NCBI RefSeq assembly: GCF_030524025.1 | Contig: NZ_JAUNHI010000001.1 | Coordinates: 69,882 to 133,881 of the forward strand | From: Actinomyces sp. | GTDB lineage: Bacteria > Actinomycetota > Actinomycetes > Actinomycetales > Actinomycetaceae | Direction: 5' to 3' | Length of the DNA: 64,000 nucleotides | In this document: piece after piece, positions 44,355-53,170 of the stretch | How the letters are laid out: every line of letters begins with the position of its first letter | Position numbering within the stretch: the first letter of the stretch is position 1 | Notes under the pieces: generated by a model | What the model saw: the letters and a program-made list of their open reading frames with translations, nothing else | Told to the model about the DNA's origin: nothing | Databases searched by the model: none | Program-made: the position numbers and the translations under genes

Positions 44355-45574
44355 TGACCATGACCACGACCGGATCGGCGATCTCGGTGGACTCGCTGTC
44401 CAAGACCTTCCGGGTCTACCAGGAGCGCAACAACACCCTCAAGTCCGCCCTCCTGCGCCGTCGCACCGCCGCCTACCGGGACTTCGAGGCCCTCAAGGAC
44501 GTCTCCCTCGAGATCCCTCAGGGCTCGACCTTCGCCCTCGTGGGCGACAACGGCTCGGGCAAGTCGACGCTGCTCAAGTGCCTGGCGCGCATCCTGGTCC
44601 CCGACGCCGGGACGATCACCCGCCGCGGCCGCATGGCCGCCATGCTCGAGGTGGGCTCGGGCTTCCACCCCGAGCTGTCAGGGCGCGACAACGTCTACCT
44701 CAACGGCTCGATCCTGGGGATGAACCGCCGCGAGATCGACCGGAAGTTCGATGAGATCGTCGCCTTCTCCGGCGTGGAGGAGTTCATCGACCAGCCCGTC
44801 AAGAACTACTCCTCGGGCATGTACGTCCGGCTGGGTTTCTCCGTGGCGATCCACACCGAGCCCGACATCATGCTCGTTGACGAGATCCTCGCCGTCGGCG
44901 ACGCCTCCTTCCAGGACAAGTGCGCCGAGAAGTTCGCCGAGTTCCGGCGCGACGGGCGCACGGTCGTCGTCGTGTCCCACTCCCTGCCGCAGCTGCGGTC
45001 AATGGCCGACCAGGCCGCCTACCTCGACCACGGGGTCCTCCAGGAGGTCGGCCCGGCGCGCACAGTCCTGGAGAAGTACGCCGATGCCGCTCGCTCCAAC
45101 ATCCGCATCGACCAGGACGGGCGCGTGCGCTGGGGCACCGCCGACGCCCTGGTCAGCCGGGTCGAGGTGCTCACCGCCGAGGGGCGGCCGACCGACTCGG
45201 TGGTCGCCACTGGGGACCCGGTGCTCCTGCGCCTGCACTACGAGACCCGCCGGCCCGTCGAGGCCCCGAGTATCGGGCTGACCGTCGACACGATTGAGGG
45301 CGTCCAGCTGTGGAGCAGCTTCTCGGCGGACCAGGACATCGACCTGGGCACGCTGAGCGGAGAGGGCCACCTCGACCTGCTCATCCCGCACCTGCCCCTT
45401 CAGCCCGGCTCCTTCCCCGTCCACGGCGGCATCCTGGACACCGGGGGCTCCCGGGTCGTCGACTTCGTCAGGGAGATCGCCTGGCTCCAGGTCGCCACCG
45501 GCCCGATGCGCGAGGCGGGCGGGCCAGTGGCCATGGAGGGCGTGTGGCAGCCCGGTCAGGACAGGAGGCCGTGA
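44354..45574 (+). CDS. wzt: ABC-2 polysaccharide export ATPase with Wzt-type C-terminal domain
   Basis: This 406-aa cytoplasmic ATPase has Walker A GDNGSGKST, the atypical signature NYSSGMYVRLGFS and Walker B IMLVDEILAVGD. The ~150 C-terminal residues (from about 250) form an extra beta-rich domain (VLLRLHYETRRPVEAPSIGL) like the Wzt domain that reads the chain terminus. This suggests the exported glycan carries a specific end group. ATG 44354 (TGATG overlap) or GTG 44351 could start it. Confidence 0.9.
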   Translation: MTMTTTGSAISVDSLSKTFRVYQERNNTLKSALLRRRTAAYRDFEALKDVSLEIPQGSTFALVGDNGSGKSTLLKCLARILVPDAGTITRRGRMAAMLEVGSGFHPELSGRDNVYLNGSILGMNRREIDRKFDEIVAFSGVEEFIDQPVKNYSSGMYVRLGFSVAIHTEPDIMLVDEILAVGDASFQDKCAEKFAEFRRDGRTVVVVSHSLPQLRSMADQAAYLDHGVLQEVGPARTVLEKYADAARSNIRIDQDGRVRWGTADALVSRVEVLTAEGRPTDSVVATGDPVLLRLHYETRRPVEAPSIGLTVDTIEGVQLWSSFSADQDIDLGTLSGEGHLDLLIPHLPLQPGSFPVHGGILDTGGSRVVDFVREIAWLQVATGPMREAGGPVAMEGVWQPGQDRRP

Positions 45575-45575
45575 G

Positions 45576-47018
45576 ATGACCAGCAGCGAGACGAGCGCCT
45601 CGGGGACGACCGCACCGGCTGCCGGCGGCATACCGCGCCCGGCGGCCACGGGCGCCGGGCGCGGTATGCCCCGCGTCATCGTGGTCACCCTCGACACGAT
45701 CCGCGAGCGCATGGCCGGGCCCGCCATCCGTGCCTGGGAGATCTCGGCGCACCTGGCCGACCGCGGGCACCCGGTGCGACTGCTCACCTTCGCCGTGTGC
45801 GAGCGGGCGGGGGAGGGGTTCACGGCGGCCCACGTCGACGTCTCGGGGTTCCGGGCCGAGGTGGAGGCCTGCGACGTCGTCATCATCCAGGGCTACATCG
45901 CGGCGACCTTCCCGTGGCTCCAGGAGGTCGAGCAGTGCGTCGTCATCGACCTGTACGACCCCTTCCACCTGGAGTCCCTCGAGGTCGAGAAGTACCAGCC
46001 CGCCGAGCAGCGTCACGCCGCCCTGGCCCGGGCCCTGAGCGAGCTGGGCGCGCAGGTCTCCCGGGGGGACTTCTTTGTGTGCGCCTCGGACAAGCAGCGC
46101 GACCTGTGGTTGGGGCACCTGGCGGCCTCGGGCCGGGTCAACCCGGTCACCTACGACGCCGACCCCTCCCTGCGCAGCCTCATCGACGTCGTTCCCTTCG
46201 GCACCTCGGACCTGTCTGCCGCGCAGACACGGCACCCCATCAAGGGCGCGATCGAGGGGATCGGCCCCGATGACCCGGTCATCATCTGGGGCGGCGGGGT
46301 CTACAACTGGTTCGACCCGCTGTCGGTCGTGCGCGCCGTCGACCTCGTGCGGCGCACGGTCCCCGACGTGCGGCTGTTCTTCCTGGGCATGAAGCACCCC
46401 AACCCCGACGTGCCCGAGATGGACATGGCCACCCGGACCCGGCAGGAGTCCGACCGCCTGGGCCTGACCGGCAGGCACGTGTTCTTTCACGAGGACTGGG
46501 TGGTCTACGAGGACCGGGTCAACTACCTCATGGACGCCGACATCGGTGTCTCGACGCATTTCGAGCACATCGAGACGGCCTTCTCCTTCCGTACGAGGAT
46601 CCTGGACTACCTGTGGGCCGGCCTGCCGATCGTGTGCTCGGCCGGCGACTCCTTCGGCGACCTCGTCGAGGCGCGCGACCTGGGGGCCTGCGTCCCGGTC
46701 GAGGACGTTGAGGCGCTGGCGGCGGCGATCACCCGGATTCTGACCGATTCCGAGTTCGCCGAGCGCTGCCGGGCCAATGTGCGCCGGACCGCCGAGCGCT
46801 TCCCGTGGAGCACCACCCTGGCCCCGCTGCTCGACTACTGCGCCGCACCCCGGCGCGCGGCGGACCACGCCCACCTCGCCTCTCCGGCGACCCAGCCGCT
46901 GCCGCTCATGGCGGCGGTGCGCCGCGACCTGCGCGCCACCGTGCGGGTGGTGCGCGCCAAGGGGCTGCGCGGGGTGGTCGACAAGATCCGGTGGCGCCTG
47001 GCCGGGCGGCTCAGGTGA
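45576..47018 (+). CDS. GT4 family glycosyltransferase
   Basis: This 480-aa enzyme is preceded by AGGAGG. The N-terminal 30 residues are Gly/Ala-rich and disordered, then VIVVTLDTIRERMAGPAIRAWEI opens a GT-B fold. DVVIIQGYIAATFPWLQEV, the acidic IDLYDPFHLESLEVEKY and FVCASDKQRDLWLG lie in the acceptor domain; IIWGGGVYNWFDPLSVVRAV and the EX7E-like FRTRILDYLWAGLPIVCSAGD in the donor domain. It follows the exporter genes by 1 nt, so it likely builds the glycan that system exports. Confidence 0.8.
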   Translation: MTSSETSASGTTAPAAGGIPRPAATGAGRGMPRVIVVTLDTIRERMAGPAIRAWEISAHLADRGHPVRLLTFAVCERAGEGFTAAHVDVSGFRAEVEACDVVIIQGYIAATFPWLQEVEQCVVIDLYDPFHLESLEVEKYQPAEQRHAALARALSELGAQVSRGDFFVCASDKQRDLWLGHLAASGRVNPVTYDADPSLRSLIDVVPFGTSDLSAAQTRHPIKGAIEGIGPDDPVIIWGGGVYNWFDPLSVVRAVDLVRRTVPDVRLFFLGMKHPNPDVPEMDMATRTRQESDRLGLTGRHVFFHEDWVVYEDRVNYLMDADIGVSTHFEHIETAFSFRTRILDYLWAGLPIVCSAGDSFGDLVEARDLGACVPVEDVEALAAAITRILTDSEFAERCRANVRRTAERFPWSTTLAPLLDYCAAPRRAADHAHLASPATQPLPLMAAVRRDLRATVRVVRAKGLRGVVDKIRWRLAGRLR

Positions 47019-47932
47019 GCGGCGCCCGCACCGGTGGGGACGTGGCGGCCGTCGTCGTCACCTACCACCCCGAGGACGACTGCGCCGAGCTGCTCGAGGC
47101 GCTGGCCGAGCAGTGCCGGTGGGTGATCGTCGTGGACAACGGCTCGACGCCCGAGGAGCTGGCCTCCGTGCGCGTGGCCTGCGCCGCCGTGGGCGCCCGG
47201 CTCATCGAGCTCGGGCGCAACACGGGCATCGCCGCCGCCCAGAACCGCGGGATCGCCGAGGCCGAGCGCCTGGGCGCGCGCTGGGTGCTCCTGTCGGATG
47301 ACGACTCCGCTCCCGCTGAGGGGATGGTCCCCCTGCTCCTGACCGCCTTCGCCGCCCCGGCCGGGGGGCCGGTGGCCGCAGTCGGCCCCCTCGTGGGGGA
47401 GGGCCGGGGCGGTCGCGACCAGCTCGTCTACGTCGCCCGGCGCTGGGGGCCCCGGCGGGCCACCGCCGAGGAGCTGGGCTCGCGGTTCCTCGAGGTCGCC
47501 TTCCTCATCGCCTCGGGGTGCCTCATCGACCTCCACGCCCTGCGGGAGGTCGGCCCGATGAACGAGGAGCTGTTCATCGACCACGTCGACCTGGAGTGGG
47601 GGCTGCGGGCGCGCCGTGCCGGCTACCGCCTGCTCGTCGTCCCCGAGGCGCGTATGACCCACTCCCTGGGTGACGAGGTCGTGCGCATCCCCGGGCGTCG
47701 CCAGCCTGTCCACATGCACGGGCCGGTGCGCAACTACTACCTGGCCCGCAACACCGTGGCCCTCATCCGCTCCGGGCTGCTGCCCGTGGCCTGGCGGATC
47801 GGCTACGCGGTGTGGATCACGAAGTACTCGGCCTTCAACGCCCTGGCGGCCGACCGCCGCGGCCTGCGGGCGCGCGCCCTCGCCCAGGGCCTGCGCGACG
47901 GGCTGCTCGGCCGCACGGGACCACGTCCCTAG
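47015..47932 (+). CDS. GT2 rhamnosyltransferase-like (RfbF/WbbL type)
   Basis: This 305-aa GT-A enzyme starts at GTG in the preceding stop. AAVVVTYHPEDDCAELLEAL, VIVVDNGSTPEEL, NTGIAAAQNRGI and VLLSDDDSAPAEGM match the rhamnosyltransferase group of GT2, and FIDHVDLEWGLRARRAGY holds the catalytic Asp. The C-terminal NYYLARNTVALIR is also typical. It is the last gene of the exporter operon. dTDP-rhamnose as donor is likely given rmlABCD in the window. Confidence 0.8.
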   Translation: MSGARTGGDVAAVVVTYHPEDDCAELLEALAEQCRWVIVVDNGSTPEELASVRVACAAVGARLIELGRNTGIAAAQNRGIAEAERLGARWVLLSDDDSAPAEGMVPLLLTAFAAPAGGPVAAVGPLVGEGRGGRDQLVYVARRWGPRRATAEELGSRFLEVAFLIASGCLIDLHALREVGPMNEELFIDHVDLEWGLRARRAGYRLLVVPEARMTHSLGDEVVRIPGRRQPVHMHGPVRNYYLARNTVALIRSGLLPVAWRIGYAVWITKYSAFNALAADRRGLRARALAQGLRDGLLGRTGPRP

Positions 47933-47936
47933 TTGA

Positions 47937-47966
47937 TTGATTCCTATTGATTCCAATTGATTCCAA
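47937..47966 (+). repeat. Three tandem 10-bp repeats
   Basis: TTGATTCCTA, TTGATTCCAA and TTGATTCCAA run head to tail 4 nt after the stop of the preceding gene. The A/T content is unusual for the window. A related TGATTGATTCCA occurs at 61241-61252. Confidence 0.7.
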
Positions 47967-48040
47967 GGAGTGGGCTGCGCGCCACGGTCCGGGGCTGACG
48001 TCAGGGGTCCAGGGTCGACGTCACGAGTCCGGTGCCCTCC

Positions 48041-48260
48041 CCCTCGCCGAGATCGGTAGATATGGCACCTCGAGTTCGGCTCATCGAGCCCTTCTCGCCA
48101 GGTGCTCGGCCGTCGAGGTCCCGCACACCGGTCCTCGACTGGGGCGCAGTGGAGGACCGCCTACGACAGGCCCGCCTTCCCGCCGCACCCCAACGACACC
48201 CAGCCCCGACCCTCACCCCCTGGTGAGAAAGGCTCATATGTCCCGATCTCGGCGAGGGGG
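48041..48260. mobile_element. Repeat element R3: 220-bp inverted-repeat element
   Basis: The left end reads CCCTCGCCGAGATCGG followed by a second, degenerate unit CGAGTTCGG. The right end carries CGAGATCGG in inverted orientation with the same CCCTCGC flank. Both ends contain an inner GAGCC(C/T)TTCTC(A/G)CCAGG segment, also inverted. The ~110 nt between have no coding signal. It resembles R2 but is shorter, as expected for a miniature element. Confidence 0.7.
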
Positions 48261-48638
48261 CCCGGAGACGTGCACGGAGTCCCGGACTCAGTGGCCAAGC
48301 CCCGGACCCGGGCCGCCAAGCCCGTGTCCTCCACCCCGTGGACGTGCTCAGCTAGCACCGCCGAGCCACTGGTGTGATATGATGCACATAACAGCGACGT
48401 CGGGGTGGGGTAGGAACAGTGGAATCCCGCCGTTTTCCCCAACTGGTTGCTGTTGCCGTGGCGGCCGCTGGAGCCAGATATGTGCGTCGGTCCGTGCGGT
48501 ACACATGGAGACACGTGCCGGGTGCGACAAAACGATCAACAACCGTTGGAATCTCACGGATTCGTTCCCACCGCCGGGATCAATGATGTGCAGCGTCGGC
48601 TACCGGGGCCCCGTGGGGCGGGGACAAGTCGAGCCGGT
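48261..48638. other. 378-bp gap without a recognisable gene
   Basis: From about 48375 the base composition drops (for example GATATGATGCACATAAC) compared with the surrounding sequence. Short frames exist but none has both a start signal and a protein-like pattern. TATGAT at 48378-48383 resembles a -10 box but no gene follows on the plus strand. It lies between two convergently transcribed genes; this may be debris of a lost gene. Confidence 0.4.
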
Positions 48639-51194
48639 TCAGCGGTGGAGGCGGCGGGAGACCTTCCGCGCCGTGCGGCGCGCCACCGAGCCCAGACCCT
48701 CGGAGCGGGCGACCACGAGCGTGCGCCGCCCCAGCCGCCGGGCCCGGGCCAGTCCCCGGGGCAGGATGACGGCCGGTCGGGCGGGCACCGTGTAGGGGTC
48801 CACCGGCGCGTCGGCCGCGGAGAAGGGCTCGTCGTCGGCCACCGGCGTCCAGGTCGAGTCGCTGCGGTGCCCGTGCCGGCGCAGGCGCAGGGCGGCGTCG
48901 ACCAGGAGGTCCTCGTAGACCCGGCCCTGGATCCGCGGGGAGAGCTCGAGCAGCGCCTCGCGCCGGGCCGCCGCACCGATGGAGCTGCGCAGCGCCACGG
49001 AGGACACGAACTCCTCGATGGCCTCCTCCCACTCCTCGGTGGTCGAGGCGAGCATCCCGGTGCGCCCGTGCTCGATGACCTCCCTGAACGGGCCGGTCGG
49101 AGTGGCCACGGTCGGCCGGGACACGAGGGCCGCCTCTAGCCACTTGATGGCCGACTTCGACTCGTTGAACACCGAGTCCCCGGTCAGGGGGGCCAGGCAG
49201 ATGTCGGTGTCCCGGAGCAGCTCGGGGAGCCGGTACCACGGGACGAATCCCGGCCGGCTGACCCGCTCGGCGAACTCGGCCAGGGCGCCGGTGGGCTCGA
49301 GGTGCCCGCCCAGGCGCAGGCGGACTTCGGGGTGGCGGCGCATGACGGCGGCCAGCGCGGGCTCGACCATCGCCCAGTCCGCGTCATGGGTCGTCGTTCC
49401 CGAGAAGTAGCCGATCGTCACCGTGGAGTCCTCGCGGGAGCGGTCCTCGAGCAGTGCCCGGTCGGATGCCTGGGCCAGCAGGGTGCCCACCCCGTTGGCG
49501 TAGCGGTAGGAGGGCAGCCCCGTCAGGCGCGTCGCCTCCTGGCACAGCATCCGGGTGGAGCCCACGAAGCCGTCGCAGGCCTCCAGCGTCGTGCGGTACC
49601 GGTCGACCCCGTGCCACCACAGCTCCTCCTCGGCCTCGGTCAGCTTCTCCAGCCCGTCGAGGGTGCCGCGCAGGGAGGAGTCGAAGATGAGGTCGTCGAC
49701 GTCGTAGAGGATCGGCACCTCGCGGCCGCAGCTGCGGAAGCGCTCGATGAGGTCGAGGACCTGGACGGTGGCCGGGACGCGGTAGAGCACGACGGCGTCG
49801 GCGTCCTCGACATCGCCCAGCAGCGCGGGGTCGCGGTAGTGGCGCACGACCACCTCGTGCCCGCGCATGCGCAGCGCCTCGGCGGGCAGGTGGGCGCGGT
49901 AGCGCAGCGGCGCCCCGTCGATGCCGATGATGAACAGCACCTTGCTCAGCAGCTGGGCCTGGGCGCGGCGCACCGCCTCGAGCTCGTCGGTCTGGGCGCT
50001 CATCAGCTCGGCGTAGTAGTCGAGGAGCTCGGCGCCCTGCTCGGAGAAGGACCGGATCGGTGAGCTCGAGCCCCGGCCCGTCAGGGCCCGGGCGCCGGCC
50101 GGGTCGTCGGCCAGGAGGCGGAGGCGCTCGGCCAGGGCCCGTGGCTCGCCGGCCGGGACGATGTAGCCGTTGACACCGTCGGTCACCGCCTCCTCGGGGC
50201 CCAGCGTGTCGGTGCACACGACCGCCAGGCCCGCGGCCAGGGCCTCACGGGTCAGGATCGAGTGCGACTCGCGCATGACCGAGGGCAGGACAAGGACGTC
50301 GTGGGCGTCCAGGACCGGCAGGAGCTCGTCGGGGTCGAAGGCGGGCTGTGGGCGGAACCACGAGGGGGTGGAGGCGTCCAGGCGGTTCTCGACGCCGTAG
50401 GCGTCCAGGACCAGGCCCTCACGCTCGCCGATGAGCCGCGCCGCCCGTCCCAGGACCTCGATGCCCTTCATCTCCTGCATGCCGCCGGCGTACATGAGCC
50501 GGACCGGACCCGTGCCCGTCCGGGCCACGGGCTCGGGCCCCAGGCGGGCGAGCTGGGCGTCGAGCAGCCCGTTCTCGTTGACACGCAGGACCCGGGGCTC
50601 GACCCCGTTGGCGGCCAGGACCCGCGCCGCCGACCGCGAGGGGGCCAGGACGAGGTCGACCTCGGCCAGGGCCCGCAGCAGGCGCGGGGAGCGGCCCGCG
50701 ATCGAGGGGGCAGCGTCGCAGTCGCAGGCGCCGCACTCGACCACCAGGGAGCAGGGCCGCATGCTCTGGTCGACGAGGAACTGGCGCGAGCAGAACCACC
50801 AGAAGTCGTGCATCGTCAGCACGACCTTGGCCCCGGCGGCGTGCGCCGCCTCGACGAGCCCCACGCCCAGCGTCTGCAGAGAGTGGACGTGGACGATGTC
50901 GGGGGAGGTGGTCTCCAGCCACCGGCTGAAGGCCGCGGTGGCCTCCGGGTTGTCGTAGTTCCTCGGGTCCGTCCACGCCGTCCAGGGGGTCGTCACCAGC
51001 CAGGTGACCTTCACGCCCTCCTCGTCGGTCTCCGTCCAGGTCTCCAGGGGCCGGCGGTTGTTGTCCAGGTGGCCGGCGTAGACCAGCGACTCGTGCCCCG
51101 CGTTCTTGAGATACCGCGCGACCCGCTGGGGCACGAGGGTGCCTCCCGAGACGAAGTTGGGCGGGTAGTGGGCTGACACCTGGACGATCCGCAT
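48639..51194 (-). CDS. Tandem (double) GT4 glycosyltransferase, 851 aa
   Basis: Two GT-B modules are joined. Module 1 (about residues 1-420) starts RIVQVSAHYPPNFVSGGTLV, has HVHSLQTLGVGLVEAAHAAG, TMHDFWWFC with a Cys cluster (CGACDCD), YAGGMQEMKGIEVL and PSVMRESHSILTREALAAGL. Module 2 (about 455-770) has VLFIIGIDGAPLRYRAHLPAE, YDVDDLIFDSSLRG, IGYFSGTTTHDADWAMV and NESKSAIKWLEAALVSRPTV. The protein could add two sugars in succession. ATG 51194 is used; ATG 51203 is 9 nt upstream. It faces away from the gene at 51255. Confidence 0.8.
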   Translation of the reverse strand: MRIVQVSAHYPPNFVSGGTLVPQRVARYLKNAGHESLVYAGHLDNNRRPLETWTETDEEGVKVTWLVTTPWTAWTDPRNYDNPEATAAFSRWLETTSPDIVHVHSLQTLGVGLVEAAHAAGAKVVLTMHDFWWFCSRQFLVDQSMRPCSLVVECGACDCDAAPSIAGRSPRLLRALAEVDLVLAPSRSAARVLAANGVEPRVLRVNENGLLDAQLARLGPEPVARTGTGPVRLMYAGGMQEMKGIEVLGRAARLIGEREGLVLDAYGVENRLDASTPSWFRPQPAFDPDELLPVLDAHDVLVLPSVMRESHSILTREALAAGLAVVCTDTLGPEEAVTDGVNGYIVPAGEPRALAERLRLLADDPAGARALTGRGSSSPIRSFSEQGAELLDYYAELMSAQTDELEAVRRAQAQLLSKVLFIIGIDGAPLRYRAHLPAEALRMRGHEVVVRHYRDPALLGDVEDADAVVLYRVPATVQVLDLIERFRSCGREVPILYDVDDLIFDSSLRGTLDGLEKLTEAEEELWWHGVDRYRTTLEACDGFVGSTRMLCQEATRLTGLPSYRYANGVGTLLAQASDRALLEDRSREDSTVTIGYFSGTTTHDADWAMVEPALAAVMRRHPEVRLRLGGHLEPTGALAEFAERVSRPGFVPWYRLPELLRDTDICLAPLTGDSVFNESKSAIKWLEAALVSRPTVATPTGPFREVIEHGRTGMLASTTEEWEEAIEEFVSSVALRSSIGAAARREALLELSPRIQGRVYEDLLVDAALRLRRHGHRSDSTWTPVADDEPFSAADAPVDPYTVPARPAVILPRGLARARRLGRRTLVVARSEGLGSVARRTARKVSRRLHR

Positions 51195-51242
51195 GGGCGG
51201 CATGCTACCGGGGAGATCATCGGCCGGGCCCCGCCGCCACAC

Positions 51243-51248
51243 TATGCT
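51243..51248 (+). promoter_or_regulatory. -10 box TATGCT, probably leaderless start
   Basis: TATGCT ends 6 nt before ATG 51255, which lacks a ribosome binding site. Transcription probably begins at the start codon of the coiled-coil gene. Confidence 0.5.
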
Positions 51249-51254
51249 GTCCCC

Positions 51255-51611
51255 ATGACGGGTCAGGATCATGATCACCGAGAGCTCGCGTCCCGGGACG
51301 CCGACCTGCACGACCGCGTGGCCGCCGAGCAGGCCGAGGCGGTCGAGACGGGGCTGGCCCAGCGCTGCGCCGAGCTCGCAGCCCGTGTCGGCGCCCTGGA
51401 GGCCGCGGGCGCGGTGCGCGCCTCGATCATCCGCGACCAGGCAGAGCGCATCGGGCGCACCGACGCCGAGCTGGCGCGGGTCTCGGCGCGGGCCGGAGAG
51501 CTGGAGTCCGCGCTGGCGGTCCGCGAGGCCCAGCTGGCGGCCATCCGCTCCCACCCGGCGGTGCGCGTGGCCCTCAAGGCACGGCGCGTCGTGAGAAGGC
51601 GCCCGTCGTGA
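51255..51611 (+). CDS. Small coiled-coil protein coupled to a GT2 gene
   Basis: This 118-aa protein has no membrane helix or signal peptide. Residues ~8-95 are Ala/Glu/Arg-rich heptad-like sequence (for example RCAELAARVGALEAAGAV and ARVSARAGELESALAVREAQ), then a basic end RRVVRRRPS. I do not recognise a family. The stop overlaps the GTG start of the next glycosyltransferase, so the two are made together. A scaffold or length-control partner is possible. Confidence 0.65.
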   Translation: MTGQDHDHRELASRDADLHDRVAAEQAEAVETGLAQRCAELAARVGALEAAGAVRASIIRDQAERIGRTDAELARVSARAGELESALAVREAQLAAIRSHPAVRVALKARRVVRRRPS

Positions 51612-53005
51612 CCGGGGTGACGCTGCTGGTCAGCCCCGGGGAGGCGACGGCCGCCACACGGGAGTCCTTCGACGTCCTGGCCGGGCCCGAGGACCGCTGG
51701 GTGGAGGCGGACTGGATCACCGGCCCGCGCATCGACACTCCCTACGCCCTGCTCCTGGGCGCCGGTGACCGCCTCGAGCCCGGGGGGCTCAGGGTGCTCG
51801 CCGACTTCGCCGTCGAGCGCGGCGCCGACCTGGTCACCGTCGACCACCGGGTCGACGGCCGGACGCGCCGCGCCCCGCGGTGGATGCCTCATCTGCTCGC
51901 CCAGCTGCCGGTCAGCGGGCGCGCCGTCCTTCTGTCCGCCGGGCTCCTGGAGCGGGTGCGGGCCGCCGGTGCCGTCCTCAGCCAGTGGGACCTGCTCGTG
52001 CGGGCCACCGACCTCGCCGAGCACCCCGAGCACTGTCCGGCGGTGCTCGTCGACCAGGCGGGCCCCACGACCACCGGCTCGGTGCACGAGCGGCTCGAGA
52101 CCGCGCGCGCCCACCTGCGGCGCACCGGCGAGGACGCCCTTGTCGTGCCCACCCGGGCCGGCGGCGTCGTCATGCGCGCCCGCCCGGGGTGGACCGCCTC
52201 GGTGGGGGTCATCATCCCCACCGCCTTGGCGGGCAGGACCATCGAGGACGGCACCGAGCACGTCCTCGTGCACCTGCTCCTCGAGGCCCTGGCGCGCACC
52301 GTCGGCCCCACCCTCCTGGACCTGGACGCTGAGATCGACGTCGAGGTCGTCCTTGTCGTCGACGCCGCCGTCCCGCAGGACCTGCTCGACCGGTGCGGCC
52401 AGGCATGGCCGGGGCGGCTGCGGACGGTGCGGACCGAGGGCGACTTCAACTACGCGCGGGCCATCAACGCCGGCGCGCTGGCCACCGAGGCGGAGGTGCT
52501 CCTCCTGCTCAACGACGACGTCGAGCCCGTCGAACCGGGCTGGCTCCAGGAGATGCTCGGCGCCCTGGGCCGGCCCGACACCGCGGCCGTCGGCGCCCGC
52601 CTGCTCCTGGGCGACCGCCGGCGCCTCCAGCACATCGGCACCGTCTGCCCGCCCGAGGGCCTGCCCATGCACCCCAGGATCTTCGAGCCCGACGACCCCA
52701 CCCACCCGATGGCGCAGGCCGATGTCGACTACCTGGCCGTCACCGGCGCCTGCCTGGCCTGCCGGCGCGAGGACTTCCTCGAGGTCGGGGGGATGGACGA
52801 GTCCCTGCCGCTCAACTTCAACGACGTCGACCTGTGCCTCAAGCTGGGCCTGGACCACGGGCGGGTCGTGTGCGTCAACGCGGCGCGCCTGGTCCACCGG
52901 GAGTCCTCGACCCGTCAGGTGCGCATCACCCCCGAGGAGGAGGCCTCCCTCGAGCGTTGGCGGGGGGTCGTCCTGCGCGACCCGCATGTCGAGTACTGGG
53001 GCTGA
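51608..53005 (+). CDS. GT2 family glycosyltransferase, two-part
   Basis: This 465-aa enzyme starts at GTG overlapping the coiled-coil gene. The first ~190 residues look like a degenerate glycosyltransferase half (YALLLGAGDRLEPGGLRVLA). The C-terminal half has a full GT2 pattern: VGVIIPTALAG, EGDFNYARAINAGALATEA, LLLNDDVEPVEPGWLQEML, DYLAVTGACLACRREDFLEV and NFNDVDLCLKLG. This arrangement is common in large O-antigen and wall-glycan transferases. Substrate unknown. Confidence 0.78.
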   Translation: MTGVTLLVSPGEATAATRESFDVLAGPEDRWVEADWITGPRIDTPYALLLGAGDRLEPGGLRVLADFAVERGADLVTVDHRVDGRTRRAPRWMPHLLAQLPVSGRAVLLSAGLLERVRAAGAVLSQWDLLVRATDLAEHPEHCPAVLVDQAGPTTTGSVHERLETARAHLRRTGEDALVVPTRAGGVVMRARPGWTASVGVIIPTALAGRTIEDGTEHVLVHLLLEALARTVGPTLLDLDAEIDVEVVLVVDAAVPQDLLDRCGQAWPGRLRTVRTEGDFNYARAINAGALATEAEVLLLLNDDVEPVEPGWLQEMLGALGRPDTAAVGARLLLGDRRRLQHIGTVCPPEGLPMHPRIFEPDDPTHPMAQADVDYLAVTGACLACRREDFLEVGGMDESLPLNFNDVDLCLKLGLDHGRVVCVNAARLVHRESSTRQVRITPEEEASLERWRGVVLRDPHVEYWG

Positions 53006-53071
53006 GACCGAGGGCTGGCCCGCCGACCACCGGCCGCCGGGCCGATCGGCCCCGCAGCGGCCCGCTGACGT

Positions 53072-53077
53072 TATGAT
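53072..53077 (+). promoter_or_regulatory. -10 box TATGAT upstream of the membrane protein gene
   Basis: TATGAT lies ~90 nt before ATG 53171 in a 165-nt gap that has no other signal. The leader ends with GGAAAGG, a ribosome binding site. Confidence 0.4.
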
Positions 53078-53170
53078 CTCAGTGCCTCTCGCGCCGTCGC
53101 AGCCGGCGGACCGTGCGGCGCGTGTCATCCCACCCTGCCCAGTCCCAGCCCCGTCCCGGAAAGGTCGACC

